Positions 15,575-24,680 of a stretch of 35,578 nt of DNA are shown one piece after another. The translations under genes and the position numbers were made by a program. Numbering within the stretch: position 1 is the stretch's first letter; every line of letters starts with the position of its first letter. The stretch is from UBA1206 sp045643125 (GTDB taxonomy: Bacteria > Bacillota > Clostridia > Oscillospirales > CAG-382). The stretch is taken from positions 1 to 35,578 of the forward strand of contig JAZUKE010000021.1 in NCBI GenBank assembly GCA_045643125.1, given 5' to 3'. The notes beneath the pieces are model-generated. The model made no database searches. It worked only from the letters and a program-made list of their open reading frames with translations, and was not told the DNA's origin.

Positions 15575-16827
15575 TTTACCATTTCCGCTTTGATCGTCAG
15601 TTCGTGTACGTCGTCCTGCGACGGGATCTCGTACATAAAATGAGTCATCAGTTTTTCGGTGATGGTGCGAAGCCCTCTGGCGCCCGTATTCAGCTCGATG
15701 GCTCTGTCGGCGATCTTTTCGAGAGCTTCTTTCTCGAATTCAAGCGTCACGCCGTCCATTTCCATCAGTTTTTTGTACTGCTTGACTATCGCGTTCTTCG
15801 GCTCGGTGAGTATGCGGATAAGTCCGTCGCGGTCGAGCGGATCGAGAGCGCAGACAACGGGGATACGTCCGACAAGCTCGGGGATGATGCCGTACTTCAC
15901 AAGATCGTGCGGCGTCACCTCACGCAATATCACGGACTTTGACTTCTCTTCTTTCGTCTTTATGCCCGACGAAAATCCGATAGACTGCTTGCCCATACGT
16001 TCTTCGATAAGGGCTTCGAGTCCGTCGAAAGCGCCGCCGCAGATAAAGAGGATGTTTGACGTGTCTATCTGGATAAATTCCTGGTTCGGGTGTTTTCTGC
16101 CGCCCTGCGGAGGTACGTTGGAGACCGTGCCTTCGAGTATTTTTAAGAGCGCCTGCTGAACACCCTCGCCCGATACGACGCGGGTGATGGAGCGGTTTTC
16201 GCTGCGGCGCGATATTTTGTCGATCTCGTCGATATAGATTATGCCTTTTTCGGCTTTTTCCACATCATAGTCCGCCGCCTGGATAAGACGGAGCAGAATG
16301 TTCTCGACATCTTCGCCGACGTAGCCCGCTTCGGTGAGCGTGGTGGCATCGGCTATGGCAAACGGCACTTCAAGCGTTTCGGCAAGCGTCTGTGCAAGCA
16401 GGGTTTTGCCGACACCGGTAGGTCCGAGCAGCATCACGTTGGATTTCTGGAGTTTTACTCCGTCGTCCTCCTTCGCATCCTTGCCCTTTTTGCCTTTTCC
16501 GCTCTTGATAAGGCTGTTTATGCGCTTGTAATGGTTATACACCGCCACGGAAAGCGCGATCTTCGCCTCGTCCTGACCGATAACGTGCTCGTCGAGCTTT
16601 GCCTTGAGTTCGCTCGGCTTGGGGAGCGGTATCGCCTTCTGCCTGACGGACGGCGACCTTTTTTCGCTCATAAGGTCTTCGTAGCCGTCGGCGATGGAAA
16701 GGCAGACAGAGACACATTCCTCGCAGAAATCCATATCTCTGCCTTCGATATTGAGTCTTATGGGGTTTTCGGTGACACGTCCGCAAAAGGCGCATCTGAC
16801 GCCTTTGGTTGTTTTATCGTTTGCCAT
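15571..16827 (-). CDS. clpX: ClpX, ATP-dependent unfoldase of ClpXP
   Basis: A 418-residue AAA+ unfoldase that feeds proteins to ClpP. The N-terminal C4 zinc domain has Cys12, Cys15, Cys35 and Cys38. Walker A is GPTGVGKT and Walker B is IIYIDEIDKI, and a C-terminal small domain has GARGLRTI. The IGF-type ClpP-docking loop appears as SIGFSSG. Length matches the family (about 415-425). It begins 5 bases after the clpP stop with a weak ribosome binding site, consistent with coupling to clpP. Confidence 0.97.
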   Translation of the reverse strand: MANDKTTKGVRCAFCGRVTENPIRLNIEGRDMDFCEECVSVCLSIADGYEDLMSEKRSPSVRQKAIPLPKPSELKAKLDEHVIGQDEAKIALSVAVYNHYKRINSLIKSGKGKKGKDAKEDDGVKLQKSNVMLLGPTGVGKTLLAQTLAETLEVPFAIADATTLTEAGYVGEDVENILLRLIQAADYDVEKAEKGIIYIDEIDKISRRSENRSITRVVSGEGVQQALLKILEGTVSNVPPQGGRKHPNQEFIQIDTSNILFICGGAFDGLEALIEERMGKQSIGFSSGIKTKEEKSKSVILREVTPHDLVKYGIIPELVGRIPVVCALDPLDRDGLIRILTEPKNAIVKQYKKLMEMDGVTLEFEKEALEKIADRAIELNTGARGLRTITEKLMTHFMYEIPSQDDVHELTIKAEMVK

Positions 16828-16832
16828 AAAAA

Positions 16833-17417
16833 TTATTGCCTTTTATCGAAAATTTTGTCAACAAGACCATACTCTTTCGCCTGTTCCGCAGTGAGGAAAT
16901 TGTCTCTCTCGGTGTCGGCGCAGATCTGTTCGTAGCTCTTGCCGGTGTTTTCGGCAAGGATCTTATTGAGTTTTTCTTTTATTTTGATTATTCTTTCGGC
17001 GTGGATCTTGATATCGGTCGCCTGCCCCTGCATTCCGCCGAGAGGCTGATGTATCATAACTTCGGAGTTGGGGAGGCAGATACGTTTGCCCTTTGCGCCT
17101 GCGGAAAGCAGGAATGCCGCCATTGACGCCGCCATACCGACGCAGATCGTCGATACGTCGCATTTTATGAAATTCATAGTATCGTATATCGCCATACCGC
17201 TGGTTATGGAGCCGCCGGGCGAGTTGATGTAAAGACAAATGTCCTTTTCGGGATCCTGGGCTTCGAGGTAAAGGAGCTGCGCCACGACAAGGGACGCGGT
17301 AGCGTCGTTTATCTCTTCACCGAGGAAGACGATGCGGTCGTTGAGAAGTCTTGAAAAAATATCGAATGACCTCTCACCGCGGTTTGTTTGTTCGATTACC
17401 ATTGGTACTAACGCCAT
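16833..17417 (-). CDS. clpP: ClpP, proteolytic subunit
   Basis: A 194-residue serine peptidase forming the barrel of ClpXP. The catalytic triad is complete: Ser98 in GMAASMAA, His123 in MIHQPLGG and Asp172 in RDNFL. The adaptor-contact N-terminus and the YINSPGGS substrate-binding strand are present. It lies between tig and clpX, a standard Firmicute order, with 48 bases after tig. Confidence 0.98.
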   Translation of the reverse strand: MALVPMVIEQTNRGERSFDIFSRLLNDRIVFLGEEINDATASLVVAQLLYLEAQDPEKDICLYINSPGGSITSGMAIYDTMNFIKCDVSTICVGMAASMAAFLLSAGAKGKRICLPNSEVMIHQPLGGMQGQATDIKIHAERIIKIKEKLNKILAENTGKSYEQICADTERDNFLTAEQAKEYGLVDKIFDKRQ

Positions 17418-17465
17418 AGTTTACCTTCTTTCACGCTCGAAAGATAGCTTCTTTCGGTCTTTTGC

Positions 17466-18779
17466 TTATTCGTGGTCTTTGCAGTCGTCACATTCGCATT
17501 TTTTGGCAATTCCGTTTGCCTTTACGAAATCAACTGCTTTGCGGAACGCGATATCTTCGCAGATGCCCGCTTCGGGGATCCTTGCCTTTACGTCGTCGAG
17601 TTCCATAGTGTAGCCGGAAGCGATCTTCTTGTATTCTTCTTCGATCTCTTCGGGAGTTGCGGCGATGTTTTCGGCTTTGATGACACATTCGAGAGCGAGA
17701 CGGGTGCGGACGCGTCTTTCGGCACCGGGACGGAGAGTGCCGCGGAGAGCTTTTTCGTCCTGACCGGTGTATTTGTAGTACATTTCAAGGCTGCCGCCCT
17801 GGGAACGGAGTCTGTAATCGTAATCGCGGATATCGTTGTCGACTTCGTCGTCGATCATACAATCGGGGACTTCGACTTCGGTATTGGCGATGAGCGCGTC
17901 GATGAGTTTTTCTTCAAACGCTCTGTCGTTGGCTTTTTCTTTTCTCTCGGTTATTTTCGCCTTGATATCAGCCTTGTATTCATCGACGGTGTCGAGATTT
18001 TCGGAAACTTCCTTTACGAAATCGTCATCGAGTTCGGGGATCTCTTCCTTTTTAAGCTCGTGAACGTTGATCTTGAACACGGTTTCCTTGCCGGCAAGGG
18101 ATTTTTCGCCGTAGTCTTCGGGGAAGGTGACGGTGATGTCGAATTTATCGCCTGCGTTGTGACCGACGATCTGTTCTTCAAAACCGGGGATAAAGGAGCC
18201 GGAGCCGAGGGTGAGGCTGTAATTTTCGCCTTTGCCGCCGTCGAAAGCGACGCCGTCGCGGAAGCCTTCAAAGTCGATGACTGCGGTATCGCCGTTTTCG
18301 GCAGGTCTGTCGGTAACGGTGAGCATACGGGAATTGCGTTTTCTTACGCTCTGTATCTCTTTTTCGATCTCTTCGTCGGAAACGACTGCTTCTTCTTTTT
18401 CGGCTTCGAGACCTTTGTACTGCTTGACTGTCGCAACGGGTTTGGTGTAGACCTTTGCGGAAATAACTACGCCGTTATCGTCGATGGAGACGACCTCGAG
18501 TTCGGGACGCGAAACTACGTCAAGACCGGATTCGTCAACTGCTTTGGAGTAGATATCGGGAAGCAGAGCGTCGAGAGCGTCGTCATAGAAGAAGGACGAG
18601 CCGTACATTTTTTCGATGATGGACTTGGGTGCTTTGCCCTTGCGGAAACCGGGAACGGTGATTTTGCCCACGTTCTTTTTGTATGCAGCGAGAACTGCCG
18701 CATCAAAAGCCGGCTTTTCGATATTGAGGGTAAGCTCATAGCGATTTTTTCCTATTTCTTTTACTTTTTCTTCTGACAT
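17466..18779 (-). CDS. tig: Trigger factor
   Basis: A 437-residue ribosome-associated chaperone. The ribosome-binding signature GFRKGKAP lies at 44-51. An FKBP-type prolyl isomerase domain covers about 160-245, followed by the helical C-terminal arms. CGGAGG lies 9 bases before ATG 18779, so the upstream in-frame start at 18815 is rejected. It heads the tig-clpP-clpX unit. The C-terminus ends in an unusual cysteine-rich tail, KCECDDCKDHE, whose spacing could bind a metal ion. Confidence 0.95.
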   Translation of the reverse strand: MSEEKVKEIGKNRYELTLNIEKPAFDAAVLAAYKKNVGKITVPGFRKGKAPKSIIEKMYGSSFFYDDALDALLPDIYSKAVDESGLDVVSRPELEVVSIDDNGVVISAKVYTKPVATVKQYKGLEAEKEEAVVSDEEIEKEIQSVRKRNSRMLTVTDRPAENGDTAVIDFEGFRDGVAFDGGKGENYSLTLGSGSFIPGFEEQIVGHNAGDKFDITVTFPEDYGEKSLAGKETVFKINVHELKKEEIPELDDDFVKEVSENLDTVDEYKADIKAKITERKEKANDRAFEEKLIDALIANTEVEVPDCMIDDEVDNDIRDYDYRLRSQGGSLEMYYKYTGQDEKALRGTLRPGAERRVRTRLALECVIKAENIAATPEEIEEEYKKIASGYTMELDDVKARIPEAGICEDIAFRKAVDFVKANGIAKKCECDDCKDHE

Positions 18780-18915
18780 TGGTTTTTCCTCCGTAAAATT
18801 ATATATCATATCCATACCATTTTATACGAAAAAGATGATTTGTCAACACTTTTCATTAAAATCGTTGAAAATAAGAGAGTTTTGTAACGAAATTTGAAAT
18901 TTTTGCGCGTTCTAC

Positions 18916-18943
18916 TTGATAAAATGATATAATATGCTATACT
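18916..18943 (+). promoter_or_regulatory. Sigma-A promoter of the sortase gene
   Basis: TTGATA (18916-18921), a 16-base spacer and TATACT (18938-18943), 30 bases before the sortase ATG. Confidence 0.65.
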
Positions 18944-18973
18944 GTAAAAAATAATTACAAGGGAGGTTCAGCG

Positions 18974-20023
18974 ATGGAAGACGAAAAAAAGAGCGGCGAA
19001 AACGAAGAGATCGTTCCGGAAGAACAAAACGATATCGCCGAAGAGCCCGGGCATTTCGGGGAAAAGCTCCCGGAAGCCGGCTTTGAAGAAACTCTCGAAG
19101 ACCTCGACACCCGGAAAATAAAGCCGTCGTGCGTCGTCAAAAAGCAGTCCGTCATCAACGCGAATTTCGTGATACGGATGCTCCTCCTCATAACCTGCGC
19201 TTCCTTATTTATGTACTGCGTCTATTCGATAGCCGTCCGTATCGCCGACGACACGAAGAGCCGTCAGCTTGTGGAAGAGCTTATCGAAACGATAGAGACG
19301 AAGTCCGAGGTGAACCGCCTTGCAAAGGTCAGGACTTCCGCCGGAACGCTGTGCCTTTACGATTCGCTCGGTGTCACCGAGCAGAACGAGGAATGGTACG
19401 ATCCCTCAACGACGGGTAAATACGATACCTACCTCAATATGCTTGCCGAACTGAAAAAGAAAAATTCCGATATTTACGCCTGGATCCTCTGCAAAGGCGG
19501 AATGGGACAGATAAACTACCCCGTGGTGCTTCCGCCCGACAACGATTTTTACCTCCACCGCGACATTTACAAGGAAACGGCGGTGTCCGGCTCGATATTC
19601 ACCGACTTCCGCAACTCGCGCAACGTCAGCAACAACCTTAACACCGTCATCTACGGTCACTGTATGACAAACGGCACGATGTTCAGAAGCATAAAGAACT
19701 GGATGGAATCGTCAACGCGCAGCTCGTCCGCAGACCTTATCACCGTCGAGCTGATAACGGAAGAAGCGGTCTATGTTTACGAGATATTCGCGGCTTACCG
19801 TTCCGGCGGCAACCATTTCATCAACATTTCTTTCAAGAACACCGAGGCATATCTCGATTTTCTGAAAGAGATACAGAGAAAGTCCGAGCTTAAAAACAGA
19901 AAACTCCCCTACGACGAAAATACGCGCATCCTCACGCTCTGCACCTGCACGAACGTTTCCTCCACCTCGGACGAACGCTACGTCCTCCATTGCAAGCTGA
20001 AAAAGGTAATAAAATATAATTGA
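18974..20023 (+). CDS. srtB: Class B sortase
   Basis: A 349-residue transpeptidase that attaches surface proteins to the cell wall or joins pilins. An acidic cytoplasmic tail of about 60 residues precedes one membrane segment (about 65-88). The sortase fold is marked by His229 (YGHCMTNGTMF), Cys325 in the TLxTC motif LTLCTC, and Arg335 (DERYVLH). The long helical insertions and TLxTC context fit class B. GGGAGG precedes ATG 18974. It is transcribed alone; no substrate with an (L/N/S/P)PxTG-type signal was found in the window, so its client genes must lie elsewhere. The N-terminal acidic tail is longer than in typical SrtB. Confidence 0.9.
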   Translation: MEDEKKSGENEEIVPEEQNDIAEEPGHFGEKLPEAGFEETLEDLDTRKIKPSCVVKKQSVINANFVIRMLLLITCASLFMYCVYSIAVRIADDTKSRQLVEELIETIETKSEVNRLAKVRTSAGTLCLYDSLGVTEQNEEWYDPSTTGKYDTYLNMLAELKKKNSDIYAWILCKGGMGQINYPVVLPPDNDFYLHRDIYKETAVSGSIFTDFRNSRNVSNNLNTVIYGHCMTNGTMFRSIKNWMESSTRSSSADLITVELITEEAVYVYEIFAAYRSGGNHFINISFKNTEAYLDFLKEIQRKSELKNRKLPYDENTRILTLCTCTNVSSTSDERYVLHCKLKKVIKYN

Positions 20024-20043
20024 AAACTCTTCGGTATCAAGTC

Positions 20044-20085
20044 AAAAAAGGATTTCCGCGCAAATGCGCGAAAACCCTTTTTTTA
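20044..20085. terminator. Bidirectional terminator between srtB and the MATE remnant
   Basis: AAAAAAGGATTTCCGCGC pairs with GCGCGAAAACCCTTTTTT with two mismatches; it looks like a drifted copy of the terminators at 7332 and 14870. It serves convergent genes. Confidence 0.85.
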
Positions 20086-20505
20086 TTATCCTTGTTTCTC
20101 CATCGCGTGGAGCCAGTCGACCTTGAGGTAGTAGAACGTGAGGAAGACCGTACTGAGCAGCCACGTCAGCGGGTACACCCAGTTGACGACGGAAATGCTG
20201 TTCGTGAGCGGCACCGTTATTTCAAGGAACGCCACGCGGATGATGCACCAGCAGACGAGCATCGTCCCCATAGGCACCTTGGCTTTTCCGGCTCCGCGAA
20301 GCACGGCGGAAATGCAGTGCGACGCCGCGAGCAGGCAGTAGAACATAGCGCAGGTGTGCGATTTCTGCACGCCGAAAGCGATCGCGTCCTTTTCATCGGT
20401 GAACGCCGCTATCAGCGGACGCGCAAGCAGAAAGATGAGGACGCCTATTACTTCCGCAAGTGCTATCGAGCCTTCGCTCATTCTCACCTGTCCGTCCATA
20501 ATCAA
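20086..20505 (-). pseudogene. Truncated MATE efflux transporter (C-terminal remnant)
   Basis: The 139 residues match only the last third of a MATE-family multidrug/cation antiporter, including the SAVLRGAGKAKVPM segment and three to four membrane helices. Whole MATE proteins have about 450 residues and 12 helices. The reading frame opens 12 bases after the stop of the intact GH78 gene and lacks a good ribosome binding site, so the 5' two thirds were lost, probably by a deletion that placed the GH78 gene here. Expression is unlikely to yield a working transporter. Confidence 0.8.
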
Positions 20506-20517
20506 TCACCGGGATTC

Positions 20518-22800
20518 TTAATTCTGAATAGTAATTTCGTATACTCCGCTTGCCAACGGTTTTTCCGTCGTTCCGTCGGCAAACTTTCCTTCGCGCAGCA
20601 CGATACGTCCGTAGTAAACTCCCGCATCATCCACGCGGAGCGTCACTCCTTTATCCGTGCGGTACCATTCGACCTTCACGCCGTTCGTTTCACCCGAAGC
20701 AAAATCAAGTTCTTTGATGAAGCACGGGCTGATCTCCACGCATCCGCTGTCGTCAAACTCCGTATTGACCCGGATGCCCGCGACGTAGTTTATCATGAAC
20801 GCCGAAACGTCGCCGAAGAAATGGTGGTTCCTCGACTGCGGATAGCCGAAGTTTTCGTACATACTCGTCGCTCCCGTCGCTATCCAGTTGCCGTATGACG
20901 GTGCGTCGGTACGGGTTATCATCTTCCACGCAAGCTCTTCTTCGCCGTTGTCGGCAAGCAGACGGAAGATACATCTTGCGCCGAGAACGCCCGTGTCGAT
21001 ATGATCGTCAGCCGCCTTTATCAAATCAAGCAGTATGCCGAAAGCTTTTTTGTATTCACTTTCGTCAAATATGCCGTAATACAGGCACATCGCCTGCGAC
21101 GTCTGGCACGAACCCGCGGCAACGAGGTCTTCGTTTATGAGATTTGCGCGTATTGCGTTTCTCAGACGCGCATATTCGTTCTTTATTTCTTCCGCTTTGT
21201 CTTTTTCTCCGAGAAGCGAGAAAATTTTTGCGGCTTTTGACATTATGTCCATAAGCGTCACGGAGTCGGTCAGCTCAAGCGGCGGCTTTATTTTCCCGCC
21301 GACGGGGCACCAGTCGCCGAGTCCGTAGGCGTAAAGTCCGTTTTCTTTCTGCTTCGTGAGCATATAGCGGAAATAATTCCAGATCATTCCGGCGTTTTCT
21401 TTGAGTATCTTAACGTCACCCGTGAAACGGTAGATTTCATACGGCAGGTTGACGCAGACCGCGTCCCACGCAGGCCCGTTGCCCCAGGCAAAGCCCCAGC
21501 CGCCCGTAGGCACGATGCCGGGAAGCTCGCCGCTCGGTTTTTGGGCAGCCCTTATGTGGCGCAGCCATTCGGCAAACGTCCTTTCGCAGGAAAACGACGT
21601 CATAAACTGTTCGGCGGAAAGCGAAGCGTCGCCCGTCCAGCCGTTCTTTTCACGCTGAGGGCAGTCCGTTGGGAAATACCACAGATTTGAAAGATCGCTT
21701 ACCATACAGGCGTCGTAAATTCTGTTTGCGACGGAGTTCGAGCAATGAAAATCGCCGATCTTCTTTACGCCGGAATGGCAGACGCAGAAAAATACACCCA
21801 TATTCTTTGCCTGCTCTTCGGTAATGCCCATAACAAGGCAGTATCTTGCGCCGAAATAGGTGAATGACGGCAGATATATCTGAACACCTTCGCGGCAGAT
21901 ATACACGCATCTGTGATCGTAGTGATCGGGAAGAAAATACATCTGATCGAGGTCGAGCACGCCGTTTTCCAGGCATTCGCCCATCTGAAGTATTATCTTC
22001 TGCCCGGCTTTGGCGTCGATGCGCATACCGACGATGCCGCCGGTGTTTTCGCCGAAGTCAAAAAGGTAGCCTTCGGTTCCCTTTTCGTCCTCGGGGACGT
22101 CATAACAAGCGGGGAAATAATTTTTGACAACGTCTTTTCTGCCGTGATTGAGCGACGCCTTGCCGATGAGCGTTCCCTGAAGTATCCGCGAGCAGACGAT
22201 GGGATCGGTGTCAACGATATGTTTTTTGCCTTTAGGCGTTTCGGCTTTTTTGACCTTTTCCCAGCCGGAGTCGTCAAAATCGGCGTCTGCCCAGCCGGAA
22301 ATCACGTTTCTTGCGTCGCATCTTTCGCCGCTTCTGAGGTCGTCGAAAAGGATGGGCGACGGGTGGGTTACGAAGCCCTTTGCGGATGGGATCACGTTTT
22401 TGCCGTCGGCACAGAGGAGGAACGCGAGCTTGGGAGCCGAACGGAAAGCCGCTTTTTCAAAATCCCAGACCTTGCCGCCGGGGCTGTTGAGCATACCGTT
22501 GCCGAGGATGACGCCGACGGCGTTTTTGCCTTCGGCAAGATACTGCGTCACGTCGTAAACGTCGTAGCAGCATATATCGTCGGGGTTGGAAATATAAGGC
22601 GCAAGATGACCTTTGGTTATTTCCGTTCCGTTGATGAAAAGACGGTAAAAACCGAGTCCGCAGATCGAAATGACAGCTTTTTCGGGCTTCTTTTCGAGCG
22701 TGAACGTTTTTCTCATATAAGGTGCGGGAACGTGGGACGAAAAATCGTTGTATTCCTCTGTCGCGGTGTAAAATTTATCGCTTAATTTTACTTTTTCCAT
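20518..22800 (-). CDS. GH78 alpha-L-rhamnosidase
   Basis: A 760-residue glycoside hydrolase family 78 enzyme, which removes alpha-L-rhamnose from plant glycosides and polysaccharides by inversion. N-terminal beta domains include FYRLFINGTEI. The (alpha/alpha)6 barrel carries the family signature DCPQREKNGWTGDA at about 376-390, supplying catalytic-site acids. A later SRNHHFFGDVSAF segment and a C-terminal beta-sandwich complete the fold. No signal peptide is seen, so the action is cytoplasmic. GGAGG lies 8 bases before ATG 22800. It is 28 bases after the AEC transporter gene and probably cotranscribed with it. Some GH78 relatives act on other sugars, so the substrate is probable, not certain. 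Confidence 0.9.
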   Translation of the reverse strand: MEKVKLSDKFYTATEEYNDFSSHVPAPYMRKTFTLEKKPEKAVISICGLGFYRLFINGTEITKGHLAPYISNPDDICCYDVYDVTQYLAEGKNAVGVILGNGMLNSPGGKVWDFEKAAFRSAPKLAFLLCADGKNVIPSAKGFVTHPSPILFDDLRSGERCDARNVISGWADADFDDSGWEKVKKAETPKGKKHIVDTDPIVCSRILQGTLIGKASLNHGRKDVVKNYFPACYDVPEDEKGTEGYLFDFGENTGGIVGMRIDAKAGQKIILQMGECLENGVLDLDQMYFLPDHYDHRCVYICREGVQIYLPSFTYFGARYCLVMGITEEQAKNMGVFFCVCHSGVKKIGDFHCSNSVANRIYDACMVSDLSNLWYFPTDCPQREKNGWTGDASLSAEQFMTSFSCERTFAEWLRHIRAAQKPSGELPGIVPTGGWGFAWGNGPAWDAVCVNLPYEIYRFTGDVKILKENAGMIWNYFRYMLTKQKENGLYAYGLGDWCPVGGKIKPPLELTDSVTLMDIMSKAAKIFSLLGEKDKAEEIKNEYARLRNAIRANLINEDLVAAGSCQTSQAMCLYYGIFDESEYKKAFGILLDLIKAADDHIDTGVLGARCIFRLLADNGEEELAWKMITRTDAPSYGNWIATGATSMYENFGYPQSRNHHFFGDVSAFMINYVAGIRVNTEFDDSGCVEISPCFIKELDFASGETNGVKVEWYRTDKGVTLRVDDAGVYYGRIVLREGKFADGTTEKPLASGVYEITIQN

Positions 22801-22828
22801 TTGTTTTTCCTCCGTTCGTATTCCGATT

Positions 22829-23770
22829 TTATTTGTAAATCACTTCAAACATAAGCTTTGCGAACCACAGCATCACCGGCACGGTGACGACCGAGAACAA
22901 TGAGGAAATGCCGACGCAGGATGCCGCAAGCGACGAATTGCCCTTGTAAAGATCGCTGTAAATGGCGGTGCTTGCCGCTGTCGGCACGGACGCCATTATC
23001 ATTACGACGTAGCACATACCTTCGCTGCCCTTGTTTGCGAATATGAGGAACACCGCAAGAGTCACGAGCGGCAGGACAATGAGCTTGAACAGAGAGAACA
23101 TATAGAGCTTCGGCGAAAACAGCTTCTTTATCGGCTGATTGCAGATAAGGCTGCCCACGATGAGCATTGCGAGCGGGAAGCACATATTGCCCACCGTCAT
23201 CATCGTGTCGGTGAACACCGCCGGAACGTCGAACGGGAGTATGCGCAGCAAAATACCTATCGCCGCGGCTATCGTACCCGGATTGATAAGGGATTTAAGG
23301 AGTGCTTTGCTGTCCTTTTTGCCGGAATTCAACAGATATTTTCCCACAGTCTGTGCGTAAATGTTGGAAACGAGGGCGAAGATCGCAAAGTAGAACGGCC
23401 CGCTTTCCGGAAACGGCACGAGCAGCAGAGGATATCCGAGATAAGTGATATTCCCGAAGATCAGCCCGAATTCGAGCGTCGCCTTGTTTGCTTTGTTTTC
23501 GTCACGGTAGATGAGAAACGCGGCAAAGGTGTAGCAGATGTTCATTATCAGCGCGATGAGAACGAGGAAAAACGCAACGCGGAAAGAAGAACTGTCGGTC
23601 TTCGTCTGGAACGACGCGACAATGAGAAGCGGCTGCGCCACGTTGACGATGAACGACGAGAGCTTACGGCAGGTCTGCCAGTCGAGTATGCCCGCAAGGC
23701 GCACCGCCACACCGAGCAGAAGAACCAGAAACAACGGGATCATTGTACCCCAAACCGAGCTTATAGCCAT
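22829..23770 (-). CDS. AEC family transporter
   Basis: A 313-residue membrane protein of the auxin efflux carrier (AEC) family, with about ten predicted hydrophobic helices. Bacterial members move malate, lactate or other organic anions. The mid-protein PGTIAAAIGI stretch typical of the second repeat is visible. GAGAGG lies 7 bases before ATG 23770. It stands between the Mrp gene and the rhamnosidase on the same strand, with 27- and 28-base gaps. Transport of a sugar-derived acid would fit but is a guess. Confidence 0.88.
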   Translation of the reverse strand: MAISSVWGTMIPLFLVLLLGVAVRLAGILDWQTCRKLSSFIVNVAQPLLIVASFQTKTDSSSFRVAFFLVLIALIMNICYTFAAFLIYRDENKANKATLEFGLIFGNITYLGYPLLLVPFPESGPFYFAIFALVSNIYAQTVGKYLLNSGKKDSKALLKSLINPGTIAAAIGILLRILPFDVPAVFTDTMMTVGNMCFPLAMLIVGSLICNQPIKKLFSPKLYMFSLFKLIVLPLVTLAVFLIFANKGSEGMCYVVMIMASVPTAASTAIYSDLYKGNSSLAASCVGISSLFSVVTVPVMLWFAKLMFEVIYK

Positions 23771-23797
23771 AACTTACCTCTCATTTGTATTTTGTTT

Positions 23798-24625
23798 TTA
23801 TTTCGTTTCGGTGATCTTTTCGGTGATGCCGTCGAGCCAGTCGCCGTCAAACAGTTCGACCGTGCCTTTGTCGGCAGCTGATGCGAGCTTGGGATCAATG
23901 GGAAGGCGCGCAATGACGGGGATGCCGTGCTTTGCCGCGATCTCTTCAAGGTTGCTTTCGCCGTATATCTTATGACGGGTATGACAATCGGGGCACTCGA
24001 AATAGGACATATTCTCGACGATGCCGAGAACGGGGATGTTCATAAGCTTTGCCATATTGACGGCTTTTTCGACGATCATCGAAACAAGCTCCTGCGGAGA
24101 CGTGACGATGACGATGCCCTTTACGGGGAGCGACTGGAAAACGGTAAGGGGAACGTCGCCCGTTCCGGGAGGCATATCGACGTACATATAGTCAACGTCG
24201 TTCCACACGACGTCCGTCCAGAACTGTTTTACGGTTCCCGCGATGACGGGGCCGCGCCACACGACGGGGTCGGTCTCGTTTTCAAGCATAAGGTTGAGGG
24301 ACACTACCTGGATGCCGGTCCTCGTAACGGCGGGAAGTATTCCGTATTCGTTGCCTTCAAGTCTTTCTTTAAGTCCGAAAGCCTTCGGGATCGACGGGCC
24401 CGTAAGGTCTGCGTCGAGGATGGCGGTGTTGTAGCCGTTACGCTGTGAATTGACGGCAAGCAGTGACGTTACCATAGATTTGCCGACGCCGCCCTTGCCC
24501 GAAACGACCGCGATTACATTGCGGATTATCGCCATTTCGTTCGGTTTCTCAATAAGGGATTCCGGCTGTTGTTTGCTCGGGCAGTTTGCGCTGCAGGTCG
24601 AGCAGTCGTGAGTACATTCGCTCAT
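23798..24625 (-). CDS. Mrp/NBP35-family Fe-S cluster carrier ATPase
   Basis: A 275-residue P-loop ATPase of the Mrp/ApbC/Nbp35 group that carries [4Fe-4S] clusters to target proteins. An N-terminal cysteine motif (Cys4, Cys8, Cys11, Cys15) precedes the deviant Walker A GKGGVGKS at 43-50. DMPPGTGD and the cluster-bridging CPDC motif near residue 213 are present. AAAAGGAG stands 7 bases before ATG 24625. The N-terminal cysteines resemble Nbp35 more than E. coli Mrp, common in anaerobes. It is in a run of minus-strand genes from ychF to GH78; functional connection to those is not apparent. Confidence 0.93.
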   Translation of the reverse strand: MSECTHDCSTCSANCPSKQQPESLIEKPNEMAIIRNVIAVVSGKGGVGKSMVTSLLAVNSQRNGYNTAILDADLTGPSIPKAFGLKERLEGNEYGILPAVTRTGIQVVSLNLMLENETDPVVWRGPVIAGTVKQFWTDVVWNDVDYMYVDMPPGTGDVPLTVFQSLPVKGIVIVTSPQELVSMIVEKAVNMAKLMNIPVLGIVENMSYFECPDCHTRHKIYGESNLEEIAAKHGIPVIARLPIDPKLASAADKGTVELFDGDWLDGITEKITETK

Positions 24626-24680
24626 TTTGTTTCTCCTTTTCCCGCTTTTGGGGCAGAAAACGCCCGAAAAAGCGCTTATA

